NCBI GenBank assembly: GCA_016808115.1
Contig: JAEQBH010005385.1
Coordinates: 1 to 64,000, forward strand
Direction: 5' to 3'
DNA length: 64,000 bases
Source of the DNA: Tetrastigma voinierianum
Lineage: Eukaryota > Streptophyta > Magnoliopsida > Vitales > Vitaceae
Positions 46,562 through 59,070 of this stretch are shown one piece after another. A program made the translations under genes and the position numbers. Under the pieces are notes generated by a model. It did no database searches. It saw only the letters and a program-made list of their open reading frames with translations, and was not told the origin of the DNA. How positions within the stretch are numbered: the stretch's first letter is position 1; the number at the start of each line of letters is the position of its first letter.

Positions 46562-49416
46562 TGTAGACCCCCAATCTTTGTCCCTAAGTTAATTTCAGAT
46601 TTATCCTATGGATGTCATACTCACCCATTGTTCTCATATAACTACTAGCCCTTTAGGCCTGGTCTTTCTCCATTCTGGGTGGGCTTGTATATGGTCCATC
46701 GAGTGCGATGTATTTCATCGAGTGTCATCAGAGGTCATATCGCATCGCCATAGAAGCAAGTGGCTCAAGGGTTTAGCCTTAATCTGAGTTTACGGAGTAT
46801 GTCATATTTGGAGCACTTGATCTTGTTTCGGAATAGATCTCCTTTTCCGAGCCTGCACTGTTCACCGTTTGTTTTGTTGAATTCCTTATTCGCCAAGGAG
46901 GTTTATGTTAAAAATTCATAATTTCGTCAACCGTCAATCTCAACGGTTTGACTCGGTCTGCCGATGTAGTATGTATACAACACTGTTGGTGATTTCTGCA
47001 AGCACCTCCTTTTTGATCATATCTCCTCATCCAAACTTAGAATGGTGCACCGCTTTTTTGTTGGTCTCCTTATTCTTCAGTGGAACATTATATCCAATTC
47101 TATAATTTTCCTCAACCTACTCGACCGGGTTGGCATCTGGGTTCAACCTAGTTGGGACAAAATTTTTATGCAGCGGAGTACTGTTGAGGATTCGGAGCCC
47201 AAATCCTAATGGTTCGGCCCATAAGCCCAAACGACTCGAAGTATCAGGTGTATTTCGGGCCTGTCTTAGGTTACATACAATTTCACCATGAACCCATGTG
47301 GATACTTAGAGAAGCAAGTCAAAACTTAAGTGATTCAGCTTGCATGGGAAATGAGGAGGAGTGAATGGGGGAAGCTATTTCGAGACTGACAGTGGCCCTT
47401 TCCAAAGCTTCAAGGAGAGAAAACGAAGAGGCTTTGATGGTCGGAGGTGGGAATTACATAAAAGGACATAGAGATCGATTGAAAAACTTTTGAGGGGCAC
47501 ACTTTCGCCTTCTGACACACGTTTGCTGGATTTTTCCTGGATGTAAATTTTTGGTTTCGCTCGGGGCCGTTTATGTGAAGAGGTAAGAAATGGAACCCGC
47601 CCACTCTATTCTATACGTGATATTCCCGACCAAATTTTAGGTTTTACTCTCAACCATTTGAACTCGGTTCTCACGCCATACGTGGAGCCGATTCAACGGT
47701 TTCGCTCGAACGCGCTTTATGAATTTGATTTGTTTTGGTTGGTTCTCACTCATCCGAGCCGAGAATCAATCACCGTTTGTTTTTCGATTCGACTTTAAAG
47801 AAGATTCTGACAATTTTTCAAATATTTTCTCAACCGTCTGCATCGTTGAGAACCTAACCAACCGGGTCCATTTGGTTTGGTTTGCTCGGAACTGGCCGTT
47901 ACGGCAGCTTGATAGTTTGATTTGTTTCGTCGTTCTCACTCATCCGAAATGAGAATCAATCACCGTTTGTTTTTCGATTCCCGACCTTTAGAAGATTCGA
48001 CAATTTTTCAATATTTTCTCAACCATCCGTGACCGGTTGGAAAACTCAACCAACCGTCCATTTGGTTTGGTTTGGTCGGAACGGCCTTTCGTTACGGCAG
48101 CTTTGATAGTTTGATTTGTTTTGTTGGTTCTCACTCATCCGAGCCGAATCAATCACCGTTTGTTTTTGACTCCCCGACTCCTTAAAAGATTCGATACCCT
48201 TTTTCAAATATTTTCTCAACCATCCGCATCGGAGTCAGGAAACCAAACCAAATTCTACCATTTGGTTCACTTTGGCTGAACTACACTTTCTGGGTGTTTT
48301 ACTTTGCTCAGGTTGGTTCTTGGTTACTGGAGTCGGAATTGAACTCGTTTGTCTTGTTGGATTCATGAATCTTCGAGGAAGGTTCTACAAAATTTTGGAG
48401 CTCTCAACCGGTCAACTTATTGGGGAACTAGATCGGCTCGGCTTGTCGGGTTTCAGAAGGGTCCTTCGATTTCGCCTTAATTAGCCTATGACCTTTGTGA
48501 GTCTAAATTTCATTCGCCTAAATCAATGTAGGACTATGCTTAGTGGTCCGAATGGGGTTTATTTCCTGCTAATGTGGTTCCATTTTTTGACTCTTGAGAA
48601 TCGTGGTCTACGCTGGTCCAAGGGTGATTAGTTAAGCACCAATAATCTAAAGGTTTTGTCGAGACCGATTCTTTGAGATGGATAGACGGTTTAAAAGAGC
48701 CGGGACAAGTGTTAGCATCAATGAGCGGCCGAGATGCAATGTATGGTTTCTCCTAGCTTGCTTTTGGTTTTTATATTTAATTTTGAGAACAAAGATGTCC
48801 GAAACGTTGATCGACCTCTTATACAAGCAGCTGGGCTAGGGACCACGTATTGTGTTTTAGTGTGTCGGGTAATAAATTTCCACATGGATGCTTATAGGTT
48901 TGAGTGCCATGATAAGCCATATGTTTGTCGCTAACCTTTGATGTAGCGTGGTCAAAATCGCAGTACGACCATTTTCGCTGCTGAGTGTTTTGAAGCATGC
49001 TTGATACAAATTAGTCGGGTCCGATCTGTTGTATATTTAGCCTATGAGACTATTCATTTTTCACCCATATGCTCCCACATACCCAATTCACTAGTAGAGA
49101 CCGAGTTCCGCCTGTATGACCTAAGGGTGCCACTCCTCATATGAAGTACCTTCGGAGAAGTAATCCGATCCTGCACTCCAAAAATCTAGTTTTCGAGACC
49201 GCTTTTTTCCATACCTGAGTCATCGAGGTTTTGCTCTTACTTGGTTTTCCCCACTTAAAAATAAAAAAAAAAGTAAGTGGCGACTCCAAAGCAAAACCGT
49301 TCCTCCTCGAGGACGGATTTTCCAAAACTCGAAAATCAACCCACATTTTCTTTTCACATTTTTTCCTTCCATTTTAAAAGCGAGTCGCGCCGGTCCGTGG
49401 ATCGGGTAGGTCCACA
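46562..49416 (+). repeat. Gypsy-2 left LTR
   Basis: 2855 bp. It starts TGTAGACCCCCAATC and ends GGGTAGGTCCACA. It contains three tandem units of about 190 bp at 47715-48290 (TTGATTTGTTTTG, TCTCACTCATCCGAG, AATCAATCACCG, TTTCAAATATTTTCTCAACC). It aligns with 55662-58530, with many indels. Confidence 0.92.
47715..48290 (+). repeat. Three tandem units of about 190 bp inside gypsy-2 LTR
   Basis: Unit starts at about 47715, 47906 and 48099. The right LTR has the same three units (about 56825-57390), so the triplication is older than this insertion. Confidence 0.85.
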
Positions 49417-50955
49417 ACCAGGACGATCGGGGAACGAACCTTAATCTCTCGGTTTCATAAGAGGATCAAGCGTGAACTTTGAAAGCCGGGTATACTGGAG
49501 CGCATGGTTCTCTCGATCAATAGGCTCTTAAAGTTACATATATGATCGATGATCAAAAACTCGTTGGTATTCGCATACACTTATGGTTTCCGTTTAATCT
49601 TCGTGTGTTCACCCGCTGGATTCTAGCATGTTTGTTCATGGCTGATTCGTACCTAGCTATATGTTTTTGATCGGGCATATATGGTTGGGTTTGTATGTAG
49701 ATTTTGCGGATGTTTGCTCTTTTCAGGTATGATTGTTTGTCGTGATGACTGCCCTTTCCTCGTATGACCGTCGCGCCAGGTTTCAAGTGGCATGTGTGTA
49801 TCCCCATTTTCGAATCACGAGTCTTGGCCGGCCATTCCTCGTGGATTTCTTATGTTGCTTGGGAATTATTCTAACCGGTTTACTTCCGGCTGCTAGGGGT
49901 TTGGAATGGTCTAGCATAGCGGCTATATCGATGTTACGGAGCACCATGGAGACGACATGTTCGGAAAGCAATGAAGACCCTGTGATACTGAAGCTAGATT
50001 TCATGGATACATGTGTGGCTGTGTCATTGTGATTGTTGATCGATTATTGATTAGATCTCCCGCTATGTGATCCTTGCGGGTACTACTATCTAGCCTTAGA
50101 CTTGCCTTTTCCTTGTTAGCTGAGCGCCTACCCCTAAGGTATTACCATGTTAGAATCTCGCTCCTGCATGTGGAGCCTCATATCGATTAGCCAAGCGATG
50201 TCACATGTCCGTTCATTCCTTTAAAGGATTTACTGTGGATCAGACATCGATTGATTTTCTGATTGATAGACACTCTGGACCGCGACACGCCCCTTTCCTC
50301 AGAGGATTGTTAACTAAGAGCGAATTCGGGTTCCCCCAGCTTGATCTCGACGCAGGTAGACTTGTTAGAGATCTCGTATCCACACGTGTCGCTAGAGCTG
50401 TGCATCAAATCATAGGAGATACGGACTGACGCCATCGCCGACCACCGCCGAGATTACCGATACCATGACATCTCTCCGGATGCTATTCGGGATCGGACAG
50501 AGTGATCGATGGGCATCAAAGCCCAACCATCGCAATTTCGGAGCACCCTGCATGACTCTACCGGCACTCCACCACCACCACCATCATCCTGACCCACCCG
50601 TACGCCAGGACCATGTGGTTCCACCTCCACCACCCCCACCATTATCCCGACCCACCGCACAACAGACCATACGCTCCACCTCCACCACCACCACACCGGT
50701 TCAATCACCCGCAGTTGAGCTGGTTCACATGGTCGACCGAGACCACGCCACATCTCGTCATGCCCCGCACCGATTATCGATAACACTCAGCCCGTGATCG
50801 CCAGGATTGGAGCAGCAGGATCGTGCCCCCAGATGTTTCGATGGAGCTATAAAATGACTGGGATATGATGACCTTCCAAAGGGCGCTTAAATGAGTTCCG
50901 CATGCCGCATCATCGAGAGGTACACGATGTGGTGCCCCGCATTCACTTGCAGCTA
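49417..50955 (+). other. Gypsy-2 leader region
   Basis: Starts ACCAGGACGATCGG directly after the LTR; no TGG-type primer-binding site is evident. The ORFs at 49733-50032 and 50205-50429 have no motif I recognise. 50560-50700 is rich in CCA codons and gives His and Pro runs (ORF 50465-50797), probably the low-complexity N-terminal part of gag. Confidence 0.5.
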
Positions 50956-52160
50956 TACAACGCCTATGCGCGCATAGATCGATGAGCCGCGCATGATTAT
51001 GCTTTTCCTCCGCCGGCTGAAAGGAAGCCGCCGCCGTTGGTTTGCATCATTGGGACCCTTCGAGGCGTAGGACACGGGCCTCGATTTGGGACAAGAGTTT
51101 ATCGTACAAGATTCTTTAATACCGAGTGGATGTATCCCGAGAGTTAGAGGCCTCGTGCAGGGCCGGATGAGTCTGCCACTTCATTCATCTCTACCGGAGA
51201 GAGAAGATTGCACGATTATAGATACCAGCGATCGATCGGCATGATTACGCAGAGTCTCTTTTCACTCTCGCTTTAGGGCATCTCACGGGCTTCCCACAAA
51301 ACGTATTCTCGATCATTGTTCAGCCCCCATGGCATCGAGGAGAGCATATTTGAGAGGATTATGGGCGTACCTTCTCCTTCTCGCATCAAAGGAAGAAGCC
51401 AGTGGTCGACCCGCACCATCGATGTCGGGTGCCATTGGCATGACAGACAAAGATCCCCACGCCACTTCTCCGCTTCGCAGACGCTGCACACTCCCAATAG
51501 ATGATACGTGGCGGGGTCGCATGCACTCAGCCTTACTCTTTCAGCCTGGGCTGGCCTACTTTCCTACACGACACCACACGCGATATGCTACACAGCGCCT
51601 CGTGCCACTTGGTACAAGCACTATCAAAAGAGAGTAGAGCACCACCTCCACCGAGGCCTTTAGGCAATTTACACAACCTCGGATGCCACCGAGCCGAGCA
51701 TTTCAAAGATCGGGTCAAGGGGGTTTGATTATTCCACTACCACCCGTACTTCACCACTACGCCTCACCCCCACCTCGATCCGTGACAGATCTTCACCGTA
51801 TTTATCATCAAAGAGCCGGCCGCGATACGCACAATCTGCGGTCGCGACCGAGGCATGCTATTCGTGACTTGATTGATCAAGTTGCTCGCTGATTTAGACG
51901 CCCCGGCGATTACGATCCGCTCCCCACTCATGACACTAGAGCTGCACCTCCACCCCCGGGTATACATTCGATTGAGTTTTTGGGAGATGAGATATTCATG
52001 ATGGGATTAGATAGAGAGGCTCCTCAACCAATCTGTTTGTATGCAGACTCAACCTTTTGGATGAGAGGAGATTGAGGGCAGCAGATCATGTTCAGGCCTA
52101 TAAGAGGAAAATGACCCGCAGATGAAAAGGGTCAAGCCCGTGAAGTTTCGGTAAAGGCGA
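50956..52160 (+). pseudogene. Gypsy-2 gag remnant (retrotransposon gag domain)
   Basis: Readable only across frames: LRRLKGS and WFASLGPF near 51020-51065, then sequence like SRRTRASIWDK, SRELEA and RPDESATSFIS at 51075-51195, EKIAR and YAESLFTL at 51200-51270, GHLTGFPQN at about 51280. This is the order of the gag domain in plant Tat/Athila elements. 51690-51990 continues with MPPSRAFQ, RPRHAIRDLIDQVAR and DYDPLPTHDTRAAPPPPGIH, a gag C-terminal part seen in the same group. The capsid is dead as written. Confidence 0.7.
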
Positions 52161-54435
52161 CCAGTTCAAGGTCCTCCTCGGATTGATCAACGACCCCAGA
52201 GGGAAAGTTTAGGACCGACTGAGCGGGCCTTTATGTCATCCGAGATCCGACTCAAGAGGGAGAGCCCGTTGATGACTTAGATGGAAATCCATTCACGTAG
52301 CTACCAATGTGGATCACCAAGAGGTTTTACGCTGAGATCATGGTTGGGAGGATGGGTGGCCATACTTCAGTAGCCATATTCATTAACCCATACATTGATA
52401 TATCCTATTGCTAAATTCGAGCCTCTCACACGGCTTATTATGGCCTATTCTTTCATTCAAATTCTTGCATACTTTTCCCGACTGGGTCAGCTACCCCGTG
52501 GCGCTTTTCATTTATTATTTGGATACGTGAGCATTTATGAGCATTGTGACATTCTTTTGTTTGTTCTTTCTCGCATCATTGCTTGCTTTTTTCTTCTCCA
52601 TTTTGCATCTTCATACCATCTATCTTTGAGTCTAGTTTCTATCATCTCTATTTGTTTCACTTTATCTCCTTTTGTATGATGATGACATTCTCTCATCCCA
52701 GAGCTACCAGTCAGGTTTGTCACACCTTCATTCCACCGTAGGTTTTGATCCTGATTCTAGGCCGAGGGGACCATTCAGGCTAGAGGTTTGAGGTTCTTCA
52801 AGCCTGGATTGTGTTAGGCATGGCATTCGACCTACTTTGAAGGTTCGACCAAAAACAAAAACAAAAAAAGCAAAAAAAAAACAAAAACAAAAAAAAAAGC
52901 AAAACAAAAAAAAACAAAAAAAAAGCAAAAAAAAAAAAAAAAAAGTGTGTTTGTTTGATATTCATTACTCATTTAGGTTTGAGAGATTTATTATTCCTCT
53001 GAGGGTTGAGTGAAAGCATTGTGCGATCTTTCTCCATGGATTGGGGTAACACATCGGGTATAAGGTCTGGGCTGTTTCGCACTAGGTCCCCGGATCATTA
53101 CCTGTGATTACCACTTCCATCTTATAGTGACTTGCTTGACTGACGCTCTCGGGACGCAGTTGTCTGTCGCTGTCACACATTGCCACATTTGTATCCCGCA
53201 AACCTTGTTTCTTCCTTTTTTTATTTATCCATTCATCGCTTCTTATCACTTTCAGCCTTCTTCTACTCTTATTGATCATCGCCTCAATTTCTGCCGACGC
53301 GGTCCTTTCGGTGCACTTCACTTGTCATTTCACATTGTTCATCTCGGGATGTTGGTCGAGTCACCTGCTCACATGATCCTTTTAATATTTGACATTGCGC
53401 TGCATAAGGGTTTAGCAAAGATTTATTGGGTATTTGGGCCTTTGTTTCCCATCATGTCATTCACCTTTCACCCTCTCCTACATTACGGTCCGAGTCGTAA
53501 GACCACCTTGAGACCATGAGATCTCGTGTTTGCTTTGAAGCATTTTATATGGACAGTTCGCTTCATCAACATCAGTGTGTGATGCCTACTGTGTCTCGTT
53601 TCGGGAGTATCGAGGGTCACATATTGCTTCTCCATTCGCTTTTGCTTCGCACGTGTCCATGATCGTGCATGATGATACAGAGCCTGGGACCATGGATAGC
53701 CCGTTAGCTTTATGCTTGACACGCTCACACTGGGCATACCCCATCCTTTCATGTCAGCATTGGCTCGTGACAAGATGTACACCGCGTACCCCATTTTGCT
53801 CAGAGATGTTTCTGCATCAAAGTTTGAGTATGCTCTATGCACCAAGTTTCTTCATACGCCAGTGCTTCTAAGGGCCCGGAGTCGATTCATGGATATTTGT
53901 CGTCTCACAGGTGCACGCCGGCACACACCCCATATGTTGTCTCTCGCTTTCTCGCCGATGATCGGGTCTTTAGAAATTTATTTCAGAGTTTTTTTTTTTT
54001 TTTTCATCAAGGCACTTCAGATATCGTATGTGCACATCAAGCATACCCTATACGCTTTATGGAGTGAAAATGGATTATTTTTCACGAATGAATGATTTGT
54101 GATATTTTCAAATTTCGCTTTGACCACATGTGTAGTTATGGGATTTTGACATTATCGATACTTAGACCGGGGCATAACCCTTTCTTTCACCTCGGGTCAC
54201 ATTTGTGCGATTGTCCCACAGGCATACCCCTTTATTTCCATCTTGTTATGAAGTTCTGCTTCTCGCTAATACTTCTGGCATTTTCTATTGTCATACTGGG
54301 GCATCCCCCCTTCTTTTGTCATGATTGTGTTTGATTTCCGGGGTTTATTCGAGTCATTTACTGGGTAGACCCTCGGATGTCATACTGTGGCCCACCATCT
54401 TTCCCCGAGTTTGTTTACTCGCTTAGCTTGTTTCG
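52161..54435 (+). other. Gypsy-2 internal region without pol
   Basis: No protease, RT or integrase motif in any frame. 52850-52945 is a CAAAAA-rich simple repeat. ORFs such as 53127-53519 and 53712-54095 have no known domain. Pol would be expected here in an autonomous relative. Confidence 0.6.
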
Positions 54436-55480
54436 GTCTCTCTAGCATCCGCCCAGATTTCTCTACCTTCCCAGATCTGATTTCATGATTACCTAAGATC
54501 GCCTGATCCCATCATTTCTGTGACTCATCCTGGATTTCACCTTCCACCACTGATCCCACATTCTGGGTGACTCAACTGATTTTACCTTCTCCGATAATTT
54601 GCTCCTGATCGTACCTTCTCTCACCTCAACTGATGTTACCTTCCTGCACTCGCCCTGATCTCGCATTTCTGCACTCACCAGATCCCACATTTCTCGTACT
54701 CGCCTGCATCCCACATTTCCAAAGATTTCACCGATCCTACCTTCGGTACTCGCTGCATCCCACACCTTCTTCTCGGGCACTCGCCCAAATCCCACAGCTC
54801 CCGGTACTCGCCCCGCATCCCACATTCTGCACTCGCCCCATCCCACATTTCGGTACCGCCCTGATCCCACATCTGCACTCGCCCGTGCATCCCACCTCCT
54901 GAACCCGCCCGGATCCTACCATTTTCTCCTCGCACTCGCCGTATCCCACATTTCCAAGATTTCTGCCCGATCCTACCTTTCCTCGTACTTGCCTGCATCC
55001 CACATTTCTCGGTACTCATCGCATCCCACCTTCCCTGAACTCGCCCTGATCCTACCATTGGGTACTCCGCCTCAGATCCCACATTTCCAAGACTCGGGTC
55101 GGGATCCTACCTTTCGATCACCAGATCCCACATTTCTAAGACTTCCGCCCAGATCCCGCATTTCCGTATCGGGCCCCAGATCTCACATTTCAAATTACCT
55201 TCATCCCACATTTCCAAGATTTCACCTGATCCTACCTTTTCCCAGACTCACCCTGATGTTACCTTCCCAGACTACTGCATCCCACATTTCGGTACTCGCC
55301 CGCATTCCACCTTTCTGACCACCGGGATTCCAATCTTTCTGCACTAACCCTGATCCAACATTTTTCAGCTGTCAGCCCTGACCTTCAAGAGTTTGCCCCG
55401 CATCCTCATCTTCCTAAGATACCTTGATGTCATTATCTTTTTCCTAAGATTATGTCCAGATCACTCATCTTCCTGTGCAT
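54436..55480. repeat. Minisatellite (about 25-30 bp units) in the gypsy-2 3' region
   Basis: About 35-40 imperfect units of the form GATCCCACATTTC, NNGNACTCGCCC. ORFs on both strands through this array (for example 54493-54870, 54675-55082 minus) encode the repeat, with a regular RMWD-like pattern, and are not genes. Confidence 0.88.
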
Positions 55481-55644
55481 CGTGGACTTGTTTCTTTAAG
55501 TCCTTCTAACTGAGCGACTCGTCTTATCCTTCAATACTAGGTAAGGGGACAAAATCGTTGGTCATCTGGGTTCTTCACTAGAGTTCATTTCACTTTTGCA
55601 TCGCTTGCACTTCGCACCCACGATTCACTTGTTCATTCACTCTA

Positions 55645-55661
55645 CTGAAGAGGGGCATATT
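55645..55661 (+). other. Polypurine tract of gypsy-2
   Basis: GAAGAGGGGCATATT directly before TGTAGACCC at 55662. Confidence 0.6.
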
Positions 55662-58530
55662 TGTAGACCCTCAATTTTGTCCCTAAGCACTTGCATTTAT
55701 CCTATGGGTGTCATACTCACCTATCATTTCATATAACACCATTTAAGCTTTAGCCCGGGGTCTTTCTCCGAGCCTCGTGGGCTTGTATACGGTCCATCGA
55801 GTGCGATGTATTTCACTTCTGAGTGTCATCGGGAGTGTTCGCTTATCGGGCATCGCCATAGGAAGCAAGTGGCGCCCAAGGGTTTAGCTCAACCTGAGTT
55901 TGCGGAGTATGTCATATTTGGAGCACTGAGCTTGTTTCGGATCAGATTCCCTGTCCCCAGCTCGTAATTGTTCACTGCTTGTTTTGTTGTTCCTTATTCG
56001 CCAAGGAGGTTTATGTTAAAAATTCATACTTTGGTCAACCGTTTGACCAATTCCATGGATCGTTCCGTCGATGCAGTATGTATACAACACTGCTTTTGCG
56101 ATTTTCAAAAGACTCTCGCTTTTTGATCATCTCCCCATCCAAACTTAGAATGGTGCACCGCTTTTTTGTCGGGCCTCTCATTCTTCTCAAAGGAACATTA
56201 TATCCAAATTTCATAATTTTCCTCAACCTACTGGACCGTCGGGCATCCGTCTCAACCTAAGTAGTTGGGACAATGGTGTGGAGTACTGCTTTGTGATTGA
56301 GCCCAAACTTAATGGTTCTGGGGCCCATAAGCTCCACTGACTCGGGAAGTATCAGGTGTATTTTTGGGCCTCATTCTTAGGTTACATACAACTCTCACCA
56401 TGAACCCATGTAATATTGTGGGTGAAGCAAGTCGAAACTTAAGTGATTCAAATTAAGATGGAAATGAGGGAGGGGAGTGAATGGGGAAGCTATGTCCGAG
56501 ACTGATTCGGGCCCTTCCAAAGCTTGAAGGAGAGAAAACGAAGAAAGCCATGGTCGGGAGGTGGGAATTAAAGATAAAAGGACATAGAGATTAGATTGAA
56601 AAAACTTGAGGCACACCTCCTGCCTCGAACACACGTCGCTTGATTTTCCGGATGTGTAGCTTGGTTTCGTTCAAATAGCTTTACGTAGCAGGTAAGAAAT
56701 GGAACCCGGCTCCACTCTATTCTAGCGTGATATTCTGACCGTTTTAGGTTTTACCAACCATTTGAACCTAGCTTTCACGCCATACGTGAGAGCCGATCTC
56801 AACGGTTTCGCCGGAACGGCAGCTTCGGCAGCTTTGATTTGTTTTGCTGTTCTCACCATCCGAGATGAGAATCAATCACCGTTTGTTTTTTCGGATTCCG
56901 ACTCTTAAAGAAGATTCTACAATTTTTCAAATATTTTCTCAACCGTCTGCATCGTTGAAAAACTCGAACTAACCGGTCCATTTGGTTTGGTTTGGCTGAA
57001 CGGCCGTTACGGCAGCTGATAGTTTGATTTGTTTTGCTGGTTCTCACTCATCCGAGCCGGAATCAATCACCGCTTGTTTTTTGATTCCCGAATTCTTAAA
57101 GAAGATTCTCGCATAATTTTTCAATATTTTCTCAACCAACGTATCGGCTGGAAACTCGAATCCAACCGCCCTATTTCCGCTTGGTTTCACTGAACGCCGT
57201 TACGTGCGCTTTTGATAGTTTGATTTGTTTTGTCAGTTCTTCACTATCCGAAATAAATTCAATCACCGCTTTTGTTTTTTGGATTCCCCGAATTTTTAAA
57301 GAACACTCACAATTTTTCAAATATTTTCAACCGTCTGCATCGGCTGGGGAACCAAACCAAATTTAGCCATTTCCGTTCGCTTTTATTTGAACGGCAATTG
57401 GGTGTTTTGATTTGTTTCAGGTTTGGTTCTGGTTACTCTTGAGAGTTTGGAATTGAACCCGCTTGTCTTCATGGATTCATGAATCTTGAGGAAGGTTCTT
57501 ACAAAATTGAGCCCTCTCAACCTACCGAACTTGGCTTTGGGAAACTAGATCGGCCGCTTGTTGGCTCTCAGAAGGGTCCTTCGATTTCGCTTTTAATTGA
57601 AGCCCATGACCTTATGAAGTCCAAAATTCTTATCTTCGCCCTAAATCAATGTAGACTATGTTTAGGTCCTAAATGGGCTTATTTCCTGCTAATGTGGTTC
57701 CATTTTGGATTCTTGAGAATCGTATTCATGCTGGGTCCAAGTGGCGATTAGTTACACCAATAATCTGAAGGTTTCATTTAGAGACCGATTCTTTGAGATG
57801 GATAGACGTGTTTGTATAGCCGGACAAGTGTTGCAGCATCACGATTTTTCGGCCGAGATGCAATGTATGGTTTCTCCTAGCTTGCTTTGGTTTTTATATT
57901 TAATTTTGAGAACAGTATGCCCGAAACGTTGACTGACCTCTTATACAGTGCTTGGCTAGGGACCACAGGTATGTGTTTTAGTGTTGGGTAATAAATTTCA
58001 CATGGATGCTTTGTGTTTGAGTGCCATGCATGCTTGCTATGTTTGTTGGCTAACCTTTGATGTAGCGCGTGGTCAGGGACCAGAGGTACGCACCATTTTC
58101 GCTTGGTTGAGTGTTTTAAAGCATGCTTGATACCACCTAGTTTGTCCGATTCTAAGTTGTATATTTAGCCTATGAGACTATCTGATTTTTGACCCATATG
58201 CTCCCACATACCCAATTCACTAGTAGAGACCGAGTTCCGGGCCTAGAAGGGTGCTACCTCATATGAAGTACCTTCCTGATAGGTAAAATCTCACTTTGAC
58301 CAAAACTAGTTTCGTGAGATCGTTTTTTTCCATACCGGAGTCATCGGGTTTTTTGTTCTTACTGGGTTTTCCCACTTAAAAAAATAAAAATAAAAGTAAG
58401 TGGCCAAAACCGTTCCTCCTTGGGGACGGATTTTCCAAAACTCGAAAATCAACCCACATTTTCTTTTCACATTTTTTCCTTCCATTTTAAAAGCGAGTCG
58501 CGCCGGTCCGTGGATCGGGTAGGGTCCACA
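55662..58530 (+). repeat. Gypsy-2 right LTR
   Basis: 2869 bp, TGTAGACCCTCAATT to GGGTAGGGTCCACA. It carries the same 190-bp triple repeat as the left LTR. The last 100 bp (58430-58530) are almost identical to 49315-49416, while other parts differ by frequent indels. Confidence 0.92.
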
Positions 58531-58535
58531 CATTT
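58531..58535. repeat. Target-site duplication CATTT, right copy (gypsy-2)
   Basis: Matches 46557-46561. Confidence 0.9.
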
Positions 58536-59070
58536 GACCTTTGAAATCTCCAATAAAAATGGGTCATTCCCTCCATAAATGAAAGTCAGACAAGCCCCTT
58601 GGGACTAACGCTCTTAACCCACCCATGCACATTGGGCGGACCTATTATCCCACCTCTAACCAAGACCCACAATTTAGCCCCATCGTCACAAGGCCGCTTG
58701 CGACCTCCGCGGCAAAGAACTCAGCCCTTTCGATTTTTCCCTCTAGGGTGTTTCCATTTTGCTAAAAATCGATTTGTGTCTCCATCACCAAATCCACCAT
58801 AAATAAATGGAGTATTTCTTTCCCCTACGAATCTACCCCATTGGAATCTATTTGCCTTAAAAGATTTTCCTCAAGATATTCCTTGAAGGGGAGAAACTGG
58901 GCCTACTGCCAACTATCTCTTTTTACTAATTTTCTTCAAAGTTGATCGGCTTTGACTCATGACTTGAAAAGATGATTGAGATCCTCAATTTCACCTGCAT
59001 GTAAGGGCCAAGTAGGATCATTAGTGAACACCCAACAATTTCTTTCTTTATTCCTTATGATCTTCCCATG
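58536..59070 (-). pseudogene. Loop of the inverted repeat, part 2: LINE zf-RVT/RNase H piece
   Basis: Reverse complement of 32905-33430 with about the same level of decay. On the minus strand it reads NDPTWPLHAGEIEDLNHLFK (about 59030-58970), which is the zinc-binding domain of a plant LINE ORF2, then KEYLEENLL, and ends in the AKLWVLVRGG-like block near 58670. It has several stops. Confidence 0.75.

Larger units (their letters stand above)
46562..58530 (+). mobile_element. Gypsy-2: Tat-like Ty3/gypsy element with gag but no pol (non-autonomous), nested in the inverted-repeat loop
   Basis: An 11.97 kb element: LTRs 46562-49416 and 55662-58530 (TGTAGACC...GTCCACA), internal region of 6.2 kb, target duplication CATTT. 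A degenerate gag is readable, but no protease, reverse transcriptase, RNase H or integrase motif is found in any frame. The internal part ends with about 1 kb of short tandem repeats before the polypurine tract. LTR size, the type of gag and the repeat-bearing 3' region suggest the Tat/Ogre branch. It would depend on proteins from a related element. Confidence 0.88.

Noticed and set aside
50465..50797. 110-codon ORF with His6 and long proline runs, reminiscent of a tag or metal-binding protein
   Set aside because: A CCA-rich stretch in the gypsy-2 gag leader. A simple repeat explains it, and the minus-strand ORF over the same bases is equally long.
54493..55082. Minus-strand ORFs of 125 and 135 codons with a regular RMWD-like pattern
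   Set aside because: The regularity is that of the 25-30 bp minisatellite; ORFs exist in several frames of both strands.
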